A DNA stretch of 64,000 nt from Nocardioides sp. Root190 (GCF_001428565.1 NZ_LMIA01000011.1:62142-126141), one strand, 5' to 3'; shown: positions 41,601 through 48,592, numbered from the stretch's first letter. The notes: generated by a model from the letters alone, not told the origin. Numbers and translations are program-made.

Positions 41601-41740
41601 CGTGGGCCGAGCTGCACGGTGTCGCGATCGATCAGGTGCGGGGCGCCTTCCACTACGTGCGCTCCGGGCAGCTCGTGGTCCACGACGACCTTCCCGACCG
41701 GGCGGGCATCGAGCGCCTGCTGGGTGAGCCCGACCGGTGA
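38597..41740 (+). CDS. adnB: AdnB-like UvrD-type helicase-nuclease, partner of AdnA
   Basis: This 1047-residue second subunit is translationally coupled to the first by a four-base overlap. The motor has IAGAGSGKTAVM (about 37), LTFTTKATGELQHRI, LLDEYQDTSVAQ (about 271), GDPNQAIYGWRGAS and LTVHRSKGLEWDV. The C-terminal nuclease shows FGTRFHAWVEARFG and RGRIDAVYDEPDGSVLVVDWKT (about 980), with the catalytic Asp and Lys. It has no C-terminal Cys cluster, which distinguishes it from the upstream subunit. In mycobacteria AdnAB performs end resection in place of RecBCD. Together with Ku and the LigD proteins upstream, this window covers both branches of break repair. Confidence 0.88.
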   Translation: MKYSTPDQLRDLMGVDWTFSEEQFTAVTADLEPAVIIAGAGSGKTAVMAARVLWLVANGLVEPQQVLGLTFTTKATGELQHRIRESLQRAGLLGGLRPVDDENDEPAVATYHSYASNLLREHGLRIGHEPDTRLIADAQRFQLAARAISRYDAPIDLLSDHPDTVVKALLSLDAEMSEHLCSLEMVREQDRRDRQAFSTELLTSRAKKPLQDAITVIDRRTELLGLVEGYRSLKADLGLMDFSDQIALVARLADEHPEVGAGERESYRVVLLDEYQDTSVAQALMLRRLFGGAHAVMAVGDPNQAIYGWRGASVSNILQFNLDFPLADGPAPTYQLATNRRSDRRILEVANHLAQPLLDASPSVVRLEAKPDAGEGEVRARVHNTYDEELVWLGEEVAAAHASGTDWAKIGVLVRDNRHAADVFDALTAVEIPVEIVGLKGLLRLPEVSEVLASLTLIHDVTANAALLTLLTGPRWQIGLRDLALLGSRAGELAGGRPARPDELQEQLAQAVALGDPIEVPALCDALESPGEADYSPEARERFVLLAAELRRLRTAAGEPVLDLVRRIIEVTGIDVELASSVSPAAAARRDNLDLFVKAVSEFTGLDGRTDLGALLSWLEAEDDTGQGLDVAVPTEADSVKLLTVHRSKGLEWDVVLIPGVSDKKFPVTGLRPTSLTTPGVLPTALRGDARDMPQLRAHTAAGIKEYDEDRRAHQRLEELRLGYVGWTRARHRLLVSCWRFRPGLKKGVGPSAYLATTRDAMATWGAEPDAWLEAPDDEPSPYASLDPDLDWPINHHTPEVVRRAAAAEAVRAAGPPQPSEDPVVQRWDDEIQRLLEEARSERVLQVEVPLPASLPATALSRLRDDPAAFARELARPMPRPPAPAARFGTRFHAWVEARFGQQGLFEPDDLSGRADAGIDDDSDLKELIATFEKGPFAARVPTAIEAPFALVLTAPDGSRQVVRGRIDAVYDEPDGSVLVVDWKTSHRQDADPLQLALYRLAWAELHGVAIDQVRGAFHYVRSGQLVVHDDLPDRAGIERLLGEPDR

Positions 41741-41781
41741 CTGCGAGCTGAGACGGCGGGCGGAGACTGCGGGCGGTGGGT

Positions 41782-42285
41782 TCAGGCCCGCCGGACCACG
41801 ATCCGGGGAGGTTGGGCCAGGGACTGGCCGACGACGCAGTAGCGCTCGCTCGCCGTGGCGAGGCGTTCGAGATCGCTGTCCGACGCGTCCGTGTCGAGGG
41901 TGATCACGACCTCGATGTCGCGGACCCCGACCGGTGCTGAGCGATCGACACCGAGCGTGCCGCGCGCGTCCCACCAGGCGTCGGCGGCGAGCTCCGCGGA
42001 GCGGATGTCGACCCCCATCGCGGTGGCGACCGCGCGCAGGGTCACACCGGCGCAGGCAAGGACCGCCTCGAGCAGGAGGTCCGCCGAGCACGCGTCCTCG
42101 CCGGTGCCACCGGTCGCGGTGTGGAGACCGGCGCGGATCGGCCCGGCGAAGCCGTCGACCGTCGCAGTGACCTCGGTGTCCCGGTAGTCACCACGCGCCG
42201 AGCTCGGGATCCTGGCGGTGCCGGGATCGGACCGGTACCGCTCCTTGAGGGGTGCCTGGGCAGCTCGCAGCGAGGTGGCGTCCAT
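41782..42285 (-). CDS. OsmC family protein
   Basis: This 167-residue protein of the OsmC/Ohr fold covers peroxide-reducing and related thiol proteins. It has the central helix LLLEAVLACAGVTLRAVATAMGV, with the first Cys, and a second Cys in the region ATASERYCVVGQSLAQPP, where OsmC proteins place the other redox Cys. Both thiols needed for hydroperoxide reduction are therefore present. The ATG at 42285 is chosen; the open frame upstream is not conserved. It is convergent with adnB and divergent from nudC. It differs from Ohr proper, so the general OsmC name is kept. Confidence 0.87.
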   Translation of the reverse strand: MDATSLRAAQAPLKERYRSDPGTARIPSSARGDYRDTEVTATVDGFAGPIRAGLHTATGGTGEDACSADLLLEAVLACAGVTLRAVATAMGVDIRSAELAADAWWDARGTLGVDRSAPVGVRDIEVVITLDTDASDSDLERLATASERYCVVGQSLAQPPRIVVRRA

Positions 42286-42452
42286 GTTCCAAGGTAGCCC
42301 CGGAGACCCGATGACCCGGTGCACCCACCCGGCCGTCGAGGTCGACTGCACCGCGGCGGGCCGTGTCGACACGGCCGCGGGCGGCCTGTTCGACCCACGG
42401 TGCCCAGCAGCCGTGCGGCAGCCCTTGGACGTGCTCATCTAGGCTCGCGGAC

Positions 42453-43364
42453 GTGACCCACCCGCACCTCTCGCTCGTCGCCGACCCGCATGAACGACTC
42501 GGACTGCACCGCTCCGACGAGGCCTGGCTCGACGAGCGGTGGGCCGACCCGACCAGCCGCGTCCTGGTCATCTCCGGGACCCGGGTGCGCCCGGGTGCCG
42601 AGGGCCTGGAGTGGGTGCCGAGCGAGATGGCGCCCGACGGCGTACGACTGCTGCTCGGGGAGCGCGACGGAAACACCTGGTGGGGCGTGATCGTCCCCGG
42701 CGACCTCGCGAAGGCCGAGCCGGACCGCTGGTTGCCGCTCCGTGGCCTCCTGGCGTTCCTGTCGGGTGACGCGGTCGCGCAGGCACCGCTGGTCTTCCAC
42801 GCCCTCGGGCTCGCCGAGTGGCACTGGGCGCACCGGCACTGCCCGCGGTGCGGTGGCGTGCTCGTGCCGCGTGCGGCGGGGCACGAGCAGGTCTGCCAGA
42901 GCTGCGGCAAGCCGCAGTTCCCTCGCTCCGACCCGGCAGTGATCATGCTGATCACGGCGGGTGAGCCGGGCAGTCCCGACGAGCGCTGCCTGCTCGGCCG
43001 CGGTGCGACCTGGCCCGAGGGCCGGTTCTCCACCCTCGCGGGCTTCTGCGAGCCGGGGGAGTCCCTGGAGGACGCCGTACGCCGCGAGGTGCTGGAGGAG
43101 ACCGGCGTCGTGGTCGGTGACGTCGAGTACTTCGGCAACCAGCCGTGGCCGCTGCCGTCGAGCCTGATGATCGGCTTCCACGGACGTGCGGTCAGCGAGG
43201 AGATCCACCTCGACGACGCCGAGGTGGAGGAGGCGCAGTGGGTGACCCGCGAGCAGATGCGGGCCGGCGCCGAGGACGGATCGCTGGTGCTCCCGGGCGG
43301 TGTCTCGATCAGCCGGTCGCTGATCGAGTCGTGGTACGGCGAACAGTTGCCCGGCAGCTGGTGA
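42453..43364 (+). CDS. nudC: NAD(+) diphosphatase NudC (Nudix hydrolase with zinc ribbon)
   Basis: This 303-residue enzyme hydrolyses NADH/NAD to NMN and AMP and can remove NAD caps from RNA. It has an N-terminal domain, then a zinc ribbon CPRCGG ... CQSCGKPQFPR, then the Nudix domain. The box FCEPGESLEDAVRREVLEETGV contains the GX5EX7REUXEEXGU pattern. The following FFGNQPWPLPSSLMIGFHGRA-like segment (YFGNQPWPLPSSLM here) carries the SQPWPFPxS-type signature of NudC. The GTG at 42453 is the likely start. It is convergent with the mycoredoxin gene, three bases apart. Confidence 0.95.
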   Translation: MTHPHLSLVADPHERLGLHRSDEAWLDERWADPTSRVLVISGTRVRPGAEGLEWVPSEMAPDGVRLLLGERDGNTWWGVIVPGDLAKAEPDRWLPLRGLLAFLSGDAVAQAPLVFHALGLAEWHWAHRHCPRCGGVLVPRAAGHEQVCQSCGKPQFPRSDPAVIMLITAGEPGSPDERCLLGRGATWPEGRFSTLAGFCEPGESLEDAVRREVLEETGVVVGDVEYFGNQPWPLPSSLMIGFHGRAVSEEIHLDDAEVEEAQWVTREQMRAGAEDGSLVLPGGVSISRSLIESWYGEQLPGSW

Positions 43365-43367
43365 GGC

Positions 43368-43616
43368 TCAGGCGCTGAGCGACTCGAGCTTGGCCTTGAC
43401 CTGGGCGATGCTCGGGTTCGTCTGAGCGGTTCCGTCGGCGTACACGAGCGTCGGCACGGTCTGGTTGCCGTTGTTGGCGGACTCCACGATCGCGGCCGCT
43501 TCGGGCTGCTGCTCGATGTCGACCATGTCGAAGGCGATGCCCTCACGGTCGAGCTGGCTCTTGAGCCGCTTGCAGTAGCCGCACCACGGTGTGGTGTACA
43601 TCGTGAAGGAGCTCAT
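43368..43616 (-). CDS. mrx1: Mycoredoxin (glutaredoxin-like, CGYC)
   Basis: This 82-residue thioredoxin-fold protein has the redox site TTPWCGYCKRLK (Cys12, Cys15), a cis-proline segment QTVPTLVYADG and no glutathione-specific features. Mycoredoxins reduce mycothiol mixed disulfides in actinobacteria. GGAGG lies about ten bases before the ATG. The gene is divergent from uvrD2, sharing a promoter region of about 100 bases, and lies next to nudC. The same order, mycoredoxin beside UvrD2, is common in actinobacteria, which supports both names. Confidence 0.92.
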   Translation of the reverse strand: MSSFTMYTTPWCGYCKRLKSQLDREGIAFDMVDIEQQPEAAAIVESANNGNQTVPTLVYADGTAQTNPSIAQVKAKLESLSA

Positions 43617-43718
43617 CGAAGTGTCGCCTCCGGCGTCTAGGGTCTGTTTCGCCACGTCCTGTGTCGGCACAGTCGGTGCTCTCACCCAACCACGCCCGTG
43701 AAGGAGTTGTTCCACCGG

Positions 43719-45806
43719 ATGTCCGCGGTGTCCCAGCCCATCGAGCAGCTGCTCTCCGCCCTCGACCCCGAGCAACGGGAGGTGGCCGAGACCCTGCGCG
43801 GGCCGGTGCGGGTGCTCGCCGGCGCGGGAACGGGCAAGACCCGCGCGATCACCCACCGGATCGCGCACGGCGTGATGTCCGGGGTCTACGCCCCGACCGA
43901 GGTCCTCGCCGTCACCTTCACCACCCGGGCGGCGGGCGAGCTCCGACAGCGGCTGCGGACCCTGGGGGCGCCCGGCGTCCAGGCGCGCACGTTCCACAGC
44001 GCGGCGCTGCGGCAGCTGCGCTACTTCTGGCCACACATCCACGGCACCGAGCTGCCCGAGCTCACCGAGTCCAAGATCGGGATGCTCGCGGCGGCCTGCC
44101 GGACCATCGGGGTGCGCACCGACCAGGCCCTGCTGCGCGACCTCGCCTCCGAGATCGAGTGGGCCAAGGTCAGCAACGTCGGGGCCGACGACTACGCCCG
44201 GATCGCGCCGGCCAAGGGACGCGGCGTCTCCGACCAGACGCCCGAGGCGATCGGCCGGGTGATGGCGGCCTACGAGGACGTCAAGCGCTCCCAGGGCCGG
44301 ATGGACATGGAGGACGTCCTGCTCCTCACCGCAGGCTTGCTGGCGACCGACGAACGCGTCGCGGCGCAGGTGCGTCGGCAGTACAAGTGGTTCGTCGTGG
44401 ACGAGTTCCAGGACGTCTCGCCACTGCAGTCGGCACTGCTCGACCTCTGGCTCGGTGGCCGCGACGAGCTCTGCGTCGTGGGCGATCCCGCGCAGACGAT
44501 CTACTCCTTCGCGGGCGCCGATGCGACCTACCTCCGCAACTTTCCGAAGAAGTACGACGGCACCACCTCCATCGAGCTGGTGCGCAACTACCGCTCGACC
44601 CCGCAGGTCGTCTCCGAGGCCAACAAGCTCCTGGCCGGGACCACCAGCGCTGGTGTGGAACTGCGCTCCCAACAGCCGTCCGGGTCCGCCGTCCGGTTCG
44701 TGGGGGAGTCCGACGAGGTGGCCGAGGCCAAGGCCGTGGCCGACCGGGTGGCACGCCTGCACCGGGCCGGGACGCCGTACGGCGAGATGGCGGTGCTGTT
44801 CCGGATCAACGCCCAGTCCGAGACCTTCGAGGACGCGCTGACCGACCGGGCGATCCCCTACGTCATCCGGGGCGCGGCGCGCTTCTTCGAGCGCCGTGAG
44901 GTCCGCGAGGCGGTCACCCGGCTGCGCGGCGCCGCGCGCTCCGGCGAGGCCGATGCGAGCGGTCCGTGGGTCGAGGTGGTGCGGGCGGTGCTGGCCGGGA
45001 TGGGCTGGTCCGCCGAGCCGCCCACCACCCGTGGCCAGTCCCGCGACCGCTGGGAGTCCTTCCAGGCACTGGTCGACCAGGCCGAGGAGTTCTCCTCCGC
45101 CCAGGGCATCGAGGCCTCGGTCGGCACCTTCGTCGACGAGCTCGACCGTCGCGCGGCCGAGCAGCACGCGCCGACCGCGGACGGCGTGACCCTGGCGACC
45201 TTCCACGCCTCCAAGGGGCTGGAGTGGGACGCCGTGTTCTGCTGCGGCGTGCAGGACGGCACGGTGCCGATCACCTACGCGAGCCAGGAGGGCGCGCCCC
45301 CGGGCGCGGTCGAGGAGGAGCGCCGTCTGCTCTACGTCGGGATGACCCGGGCCCGCAGCGAGCTCAGCGTCTCCTGGTCCGCCGCGCGCAACCCCGGGCA
45401 GGCCGCCCGTCGCTCGCCCTCGCGCTTCCTCCTCCCGTTGCTGCCGGCCTCCCAGCAGCCGCACGCCACCAAGGGACGGACCAAGGTGGCGCGGTGCCGC
45501 GACTGTCTCCAGCCGCTCGGCAGCGCCGCCGAGAAGAAGCGGGGCCGGTGCTCCCACCACCCGGTGCGCTACGACGAGCAGCTCTTTGAGCGGCTCAAGC
45601 AATGGCGTCTGGAGACCGCGCGCGAGGGTGGTGAGGACGGCAAGTCGGTGCCGGCGTACGTCGTGTTCACCGACGCCACGCTCGAGCTGATCGCGGAGCA
45701 GAAGCCGACCTCGATCACGGCGCTGGGGAAGGTCAGCGGGGTCGGTCCGAACAAGATCGAGAAGTACGGCGAAGCGGTGCTCGAACTCGTTTCAGAAAAT
45801 CCTTGA
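43719..45806 (+). CDS. uvrD2: ATP-dependent DNA helicase UvrD2 with HRDC domain
   Basis: This SF1A 3'-5' helicase has about 695 residues. Motifs: VLAGAGTGKTRAI (about 32), VTFTTRAAGELRQRL, WFVVDEFQDVSPLQ, GDPAQTIYSFAGA, RNYRSTPQ, TFHASKGLEWDAVF and YVGMTRARSELSVSW. A Cys segment, RCRDCLQPLG ... GRCSHH (about 590-615), links to a C-terminal HRDC domain (about 620-694, with LGKVSGVGPNKIEKYG). This domain order is diagnostic of mycobacterial-type UvrD2. The ATG at 43719 lies 12 bases after AAGGAG; a GTG at 43698 would add seven residues. The whiB7 promoter region begins right after the stop. Confidence 0.93.
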   Translation: MSAVSQPIEQLLSALDPEQREVAETLRGPVRVLAGAGTGKTRAITHRIAHGVMSGVYAPTEVLAVTFTTRAAGELRQRLRTLGAPGVQARTFHSAALRQLRYFWPHIHGTELPELTESKIGMLAAACRTIGVRTDQALLRDLASEIEWAKVSNVGADDYARIAPAKGRGVSDQTPEAIGRVMAAYEDVKRSQGRMDMEDVLLLTAGLLATDERVAAQVRRQYKWFVVDEFQDVSPLQSALLDLWLGGRDELCVVGDPAQTIYSFAGADATYLRNFPKKYDGTTSIELVRNYRSTPQVVSEANKLLAGTTSAGVELRSQQPSGSAVRFVGESDEVAEAKAVADRVARLHRAGTPYGEMAVLFRINAQSETFEDALTDRAIPYVIRGAARFFERREVREAVTRLRGAARSGEADASGPWVEVVRAVLAGMGWSAEPPTTRGQSRDRWESFQALVDQAEEFSSAQGIEASVGTFVDELDRRAAEQHAPTADGVTLATFHASKGLEWDAVFCCGVQDGTVPITYASQEGAPPGAVEEERRLLYVGMTRARSELSVSWSAARNPGQAARRSPSRFLLPLLPASQQPHATKGRTKVARCRDCLQPLGSAAEKKRGRCSHHPVRYDEQLFERLKQWRLETAREGGEDGKSVPAYVVFTDATLELIAEQKPTSITALGKVSGVGPNKIEKYGEAVLELVSENP

Positions 45807-45825
45807 AAAAACTCCGATAAATGAT

Positions 45826-45855
45826 TTGCACGGCCTGATACGCGACCGTTACGGT
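45826..45855 (+). promoter_or_regulatory. Predicted whiB7 promoter with AT-rich upstream element
   Basis: A -35-like TTGCAC (45826-45831) and -10-like TACGGT (45850-45855) lie 18 bases apart. Just upstream is an A/T-rich stretch (45791-45825, including gaaaaaactccgataaatga) that stands out from the GC-rich surroundings. In mycobacteria WhiB7 binds with sigma-A at promoters that carry an AT-rich block immediately before the -35, including its own. Transcription from here would include the leader ORF and whiB7. Confidence 0.6.
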
Positions 45856-45932
45856 CGTCAGACAACATCCGCTGCGCATCACAGCCCTGGCACGGCTGGC
45901 GCCCCACATGGCACCGAAGGAGGTGGCGACAC

Positions 45933-46223
45933 ATGAAGAACATCACGATCATCCCGATGACGTCCGCTTGGCAGCTTTCCCTGCTCGCGCTCGACTGCGC
46001 CACCTCTGCTCTCGCGACCCTCGAGGTCCAGGGCTTCGACGTGCGCCTGACGGCGACGCACCCGGCATTTGCCGCGTTCGAAGCTGCTGGCAGCGCCACG
46101 GGTGGCGAGCCGACCGCCGTCAAGCGGGACCGCGTCAACGCCGGCATCCCCGCCTACATGGGCAACCGCGACGCCATCGTCGCCCGCGTCCCGGGTTCAC
46201 CAGCCTGGAGTCCACCGAACTGA
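45933..46223 (+). CDS. Leader ORF upstream of whiB7
   Basis: This 96-codon frame begins with a strong ribosome-binding site (aaggagg at 45917-45923, nine bases before ATG). It encodes MKNITIIPMTSAWQLSLLAL and so on, and ends VPGSPAWSPPN. There is no recognised domain, and the N-terminus is hydrophobic. It lies between the predicted promoter and the attenuator hairpin of whiB7, where mycobacterial and Streptomyces whiB7/wblC genes have translated upstream ORFs that control read-through. It is therefore more likely a sensor ORF, whose translation matters, than a gene for a stable protein. Its last codons overlap one arm of the antiterminator, and the near-terminal Pro-Pro could slow ribosomes there. 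Confidence 0.75.
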   Translation: MKNITIIPMTSAWQLSLLALDCATSALATLEVQGFDVRLTATHPAFAAFEAAGSATGGEPTAVKRDRVNAGIPAYMGNRDAIVARVPGSPAWSPPN

Positions 46224-46282
46224 TCTGAATCAGCTCGGCAGCCTCCAGGCCGCGGAACCCGAAAGACCGGGATCCGCGGCCT
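46203..46282 (+). promoter_or_regulatory. Transcription attenuator in the whiB7 leader
   Basis: The terminator stem is aggccgcgga (46247-46256) with tccgcggcct (46273-46282), followed by ttgtgctt. The competing antiterminator is gcctggag (46203-46210, within the last codons of the leader ORF) with ctccaggc (46243-46250). It shares bases 46247-46250 with the terminator, so the two cannot form together. Between the antiterminator arms a further hairpin, ccgaactgat with atcagctcgg (46215-46238, one mismatch), contains the leader ORF stop codon. A ribosome finishing the ORF would cover the first arm and favour termination; impaired translation would favour read-through into whiB7. Confidence 0.75.
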
Positions 46283-46375
46283 TTGTGCTTCTCACGACCT
46301 GAGAGCGCGAAGTCGCAGATCCCCACAAGGAAAACGACCAACGCGATCAGGTCATCGAAGAGGAGGTGAAAGCAG

Positions 46376-46642
46376 ATGACGACCAGTGTTCTCGAGCCGA
46401 CGTTGGACGAGCTGCTGCCGTGCAGGCTGAACGACGCGGAGCTGTGGTTCGCCGAGTCGCCGTCGGATGTCGAGTCCGCCAAGGCGCTGTGCCTGGACTG
46501 CCCGGTGGTCCAGCTGTGCCTGTCCGGCGCACTCCAGCGGCGTGAGCCGTGGGGTGTGTGGGGTGGCGAGCTGTTCCTGGCCGGCGCGGTGATCCCGCGC
46601 AAGCGGCCCCGGGGCCGGCCGCGCAAAGACGCAGCAGCCTGA
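46376..46642 (+). CDS. whiB7: WhiB7 (WblC) iron-sulfur transcription regulator of intrinsic antibiotic resistance
   Basis: This 88-residue Wbl protein has the four cluster-binding cysteines Cys16, Cys39, Cys42 and Cys48. They are followed by the turn GVWGGE (60-65) and the C-terminal AT-hook RGRPRK (79-84) that is specific to WhiB7 among Wbl proteins. It activates antibiotic-resistance and ribosome-protection genes together with the principal sigma factor, at promoters with AT-rich upstream elements. AGGAGGTGA immediately before the start gives strong initiation. The long leader with its own ORF and attenuator fits the known induction by ribosome-targeting drugs. Its position just downstream of uvrD2 is typical in actinobacteria. 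Confidence 0.97.
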   Translation: MTTSVLEPTLDELLPCRLNDAELWFAESPSDVESAKALCLDCPVVQLCLSGALQRREPWGVWGGELFLAGAVIPRKRPRGRPRKDAAA

Positions 46643-46715
46643 ACCGAACCCGTAACGAAGTGATCGCAGCAGATCACCAGATTTCACGACAGACCTACTG
46701 ACAAGGATTCCCACC

Positions 46716-46883
46716 ATGTACAACCTGATGAACGAAGACCTGGCACGCGCGCAGATGTCCGCGCGCCTGGGAGAGGCGCAGCAGCTGCGCGAGGCCACCC
46801 GTATGGCCCGCGCCCGCCGCTTGAGCCGCAAGGCCGAGCGGGCAGCGCAGCAGGCTCGCCTCGCCCTCGCTCGCGCTCTCTAG
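46716..46883 (+). CDS. Small basic Arg/Ala-rich helical protein
   Basis: A 55-residue frame has AAGGA nine bases upstream of ATG. It begins MYNLMNEDLARAQMSARLGE and ends QARLALARAL. It is predicted to be one long amphipathic helix with many Arg and Ala and no Cys. No family is named, but the regular codon pattern, good ribosome-binding site and position support a real gene. It lies 73 bases downstream of whiB7 and could be on the same transcript, with the terminator at 46965 ending both. Confidence 0.72.
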   Translation: MYNLMNEDLARAQMSARLGEAQQLREATRMARARRLSRKAERAAQQARLALARAL

Positions 46884-46964
46884 GCTCCGCACTGCGGAGC
46901 CACCCAGATGGCACGTCCTCGGAGGACCTCCTCACGAGGATCACCTGATCGCGGGTGAAGAACA

Positions 46965-47004
46965 GAAGGGGCCGGAACCGACCACCGTCGGGTCCGGCCC
47001 CTTC
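46965..47004 (+). terminator. Strong hairpin terminator after the whiB7 region
   Basis: Arms gaaggggccgga (46965-46976) and tccggccccttc (46993-47004) form a perfect 12-bp stem around a 16-base interior in which ccgac and gtcgg can also pair. The T/C-rich end (ccccttcgtc) suits intrinsic termination. It closes the whiB7 and small-protein transcript. Confidence 0.85.
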
Positions 47005-47084
47005 GTCATGACGCCGTCTCCCTTCGGCATCGATTCGGTCACGACGTCGGTCGACCCGGGGCGCGCGCTCCTAGGCTGAGGTCC

Positions 47085-47246
47085 ATGACCGTGTCCTGTG
47101 ACTTCTGCGGGCGTCGCGCGGACGGCGACGCGCCGTTGACGTGGTCGACGTCCCTCGAGCGCGGGCGGGTACGCCGCTACTGCGACGAGTGCTCCCGGGC
47201 CAACCTGCGCTCGCTGGAGGCGAAGCTCGACTGCGAGTGGTGGTGA
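47085..47246 (+). CDS. Small CxxC/CxxC zinc-finger-like protein
   Basis: This 53-residue protein begins MTVSCDFCGRRADGDAPLTW and continues with YCDECSRANLRSLEAKLDCEWW. Two CxxC pairs about 30 residues apart make a treble-clef or zinc-ribbon structure likely. The family and partner are unknown; small proteins of this type are common in actinobacteria. There is no obvious ribosome-binding site except a weak GAGG before the ATG, and it may be translated from a short or leaderless transcript. It is convergent with the TOMM/ThiF-like gene, 18 bases away. Confidence 0.72.
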   Translation: MTVSCDFCGRRADGDAPLTWSTSLERGRVRRYCDECSRANLRSLEAKLDCEWW

Positions 47247-47264
47247 CCGGGCAGGTCCTGGCCC

Positions 47265-48149
47265 TCACGCCATCAGCGTGAGCACGTCCCAGGCGCAGCC
47301 GCACTCCGGGTGCCGGCCCCACCGGGTCACCTCGGGCGCGCCGCCCGGCGCCACGTCCACGGTGGTCGACCAGGTGCTCGGCTCGTCGCCCTCGACGTGG
47401 CGCACCAGGTCGCGGACCGCCCAGGCCAGCACGAGCTGCTCCACGACCGGGTCGAGCGGCGGCGGACTGTCGACGGCCGCCCGGGCAGCCTGGGCGAGGA
47501 CGAGCGGCCTGCGTGGGTCGCTGAGGGACTCGTGGGCGTCCACGCAGCGCAGGCACGCCGTGCGCCCCGGCTCGACGAACGGGCCCACCCGTCGGCGCCG
47601 GGCATCGCCCGTCACGAGCAGGTGGGGAACGGAGCCGCGGACCAGGTGATCGAGCACCTCCCGGTCGACCGGTCCGGTGCTCACCACGAGGTGCGCCGCG
47701 GCATCGAGGTCACTCAGCTCGGCGCGGCTCAGCCCGGCCCTCTCCAGGAGTGGTCCCAGGACCAGCTCGGTGGCGGGATCGCACCGGACCGCGACGGCGG
47801 CCGCGTCCCGGCTCGCCCGGCGTCGTACGGCGTCGGGGCCGAACTGGGCGCGGAGGACGACATCGGTCGGGTCCGCCACGCGGACGGCGGTGGGCAGCCG
47901 GATCAGCAGGCCGAGCGCCTCGAGGCGCTGGAGCACGTCCCGTGCGGGATCAGGGAGTGCCGTGGCGGCATCGGTGCCGGTGGCGCCGCCGGGGCGCGTC
48001 AGGTCGTCGAGCAGCTCGCGGACGGCCGGCTCGTCCGGAACGCAGAGCGTTGGGGGCTCGATGCCGATCTGGAGGACGCCGGGGGACCGGGCGACGACGG
48101 GCGTCCCGGGTCGCAGCGCGACGGGGGCACTCCCGTGGGTGGACGACAT
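47265..48149 (-). CDS. TOMM leader-binding / ThiF-like protein (E1-related, no YcaO nearby)
   Basis: This 294-residue protein resembles the N-terminal, leader-binding and degenerate E1-like part of cyclodehydratases that make thiazole/oxazole-modified peptides. It has a winged-helix-like N-terminus (LCVPDEPAVRELLDDLT ... VLQRLEALGLLIRL), an alpha/beta centre (AAHLVVSTGPVDREVLDHLVRG, HLLVTGDARRRRVGPFVEPGRTACLRCVDAH) and a C-terminal PECGCAWD. The zinc Cys pairs CLRC and CGC are kept. No YcaO partner, precursor peptide or dehydrogenase is present in the window, so a peptide product cannot be claimed. The ATG at 48149 is the only good start. Confidence 0.65.
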   Translation of the reverse strand: MSSTHGSAPVALRPGTPVVARSPGVLQIGIEPPTLCVPDEPAVRELLDDLTRPGGATGTDAATALPDPARDVLQRLEALGLLIRLPTAVRVADPTDVVLRAQFGPDAVRRRASRDAAAVAVRCDPATELVLGPLLERAGLSRAELSDLDAAAHLVVSTGPVDREVLDHLVRGSVPHLLVTGDARRRRVGPFVEPGRTACLRCVDAHESLSDPRRPLVLAQAARAAVDSPPPLDPVVEQLVLAWAVRDLVRHVEGDEPSTWSTTVDVAPGGAPEVTRWGRHPECGCAWDVLTLMA

Positions 48150-48245
48150 GCCAGCAGCCTCGCACCGGAGCGCCGGGACTCGCTGCGCTCCTCCACAGGC
48201 GCTGAGACCTGCTCGAGGTGGGCCGCGGCAAAAAGAACGCCGCGA

Positions 48246-48268
48246 GCGGCACCAACTCGTGGTGCCGC
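48246..48268 (-). terminator. Rho-independent terminator after the DUF5679 gene
   Basis: Arms gcggcacca (48246-48254) and tggtgccgc (48260-48268) flank the loop actcg. Read on the minus strand the hairpin is followed by a T-rich tail (ttcttttt, complement of aaaaagaa near 48230-48237). This is a classical terminator 28 bases after the DUF5679 stop. Confidence 0.85.
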
Positions 48269-48295
48269 CCGCGACGGTTCGGTCTCAGGCCTGGA

Positions 48296-48454
48296 TCAGG
48301 CCTTGCCGAGGATGCGGTTCAGGTTCGTGCCGCACTCAGGGCAGACGGCCTTGGCCATCCGGGTGCCCTTCTCGTTGACCTTGACCTCACCCGAGGCCTC
48401 ACGCTTGGCCTTGCACTTCACGCAGTAGAACTCGCCGCTCCAGGTCTCCGCCAT
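48296..48454 (-). CDS. DUF5679 zinc-ribbon protein
   Basis: This 52-residue protein begins MAETWSGEFYCVKCKAKRE and contains KAVCPECGTNLNRILGK: two CxxC pairs forming a zinc ribbon, the pattern of DUF5679. Such proteins are abundant and basic, often compared to ribosome- or RNA-polymerase-associated ribbons, but their role is not established. AAGGAGG five bases before the ATG at 48454 gives a strong translation signal. It is followed by a clear rho-independent terminator, so it is a single-gene unit. It is divergent from the enoyl-CoA hydratase gene. Confidence 0.92.
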   Translation of the reverse strand: MAETWSGEFYCVKCKAKREASGEVKVNEKGTRMAKAVCPECGTNLNRILGKA

Positions 48455-48592
48455 GACGGCCTCCTTGCTGAATCTGTTTGATCGGTCGTCGCGACGGGGA
48501 CCTTGGGGGAAGCCCGCCGGGGTCCGGAGCCGGGCTCCGGACCTCCCTGACCCTACGGCACGCCGCCCCGGAGTCGCAGTAGCCTGCCCCGC

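Noticed and set aside
47265..48149. RiPP (thiazole/oxazole peptide) biosynthesis cluster
   Set aside because: Only one leader-binding-like protein is present; no YcaO, precursor peptide, dehydrogenase or exporter lies beside it.
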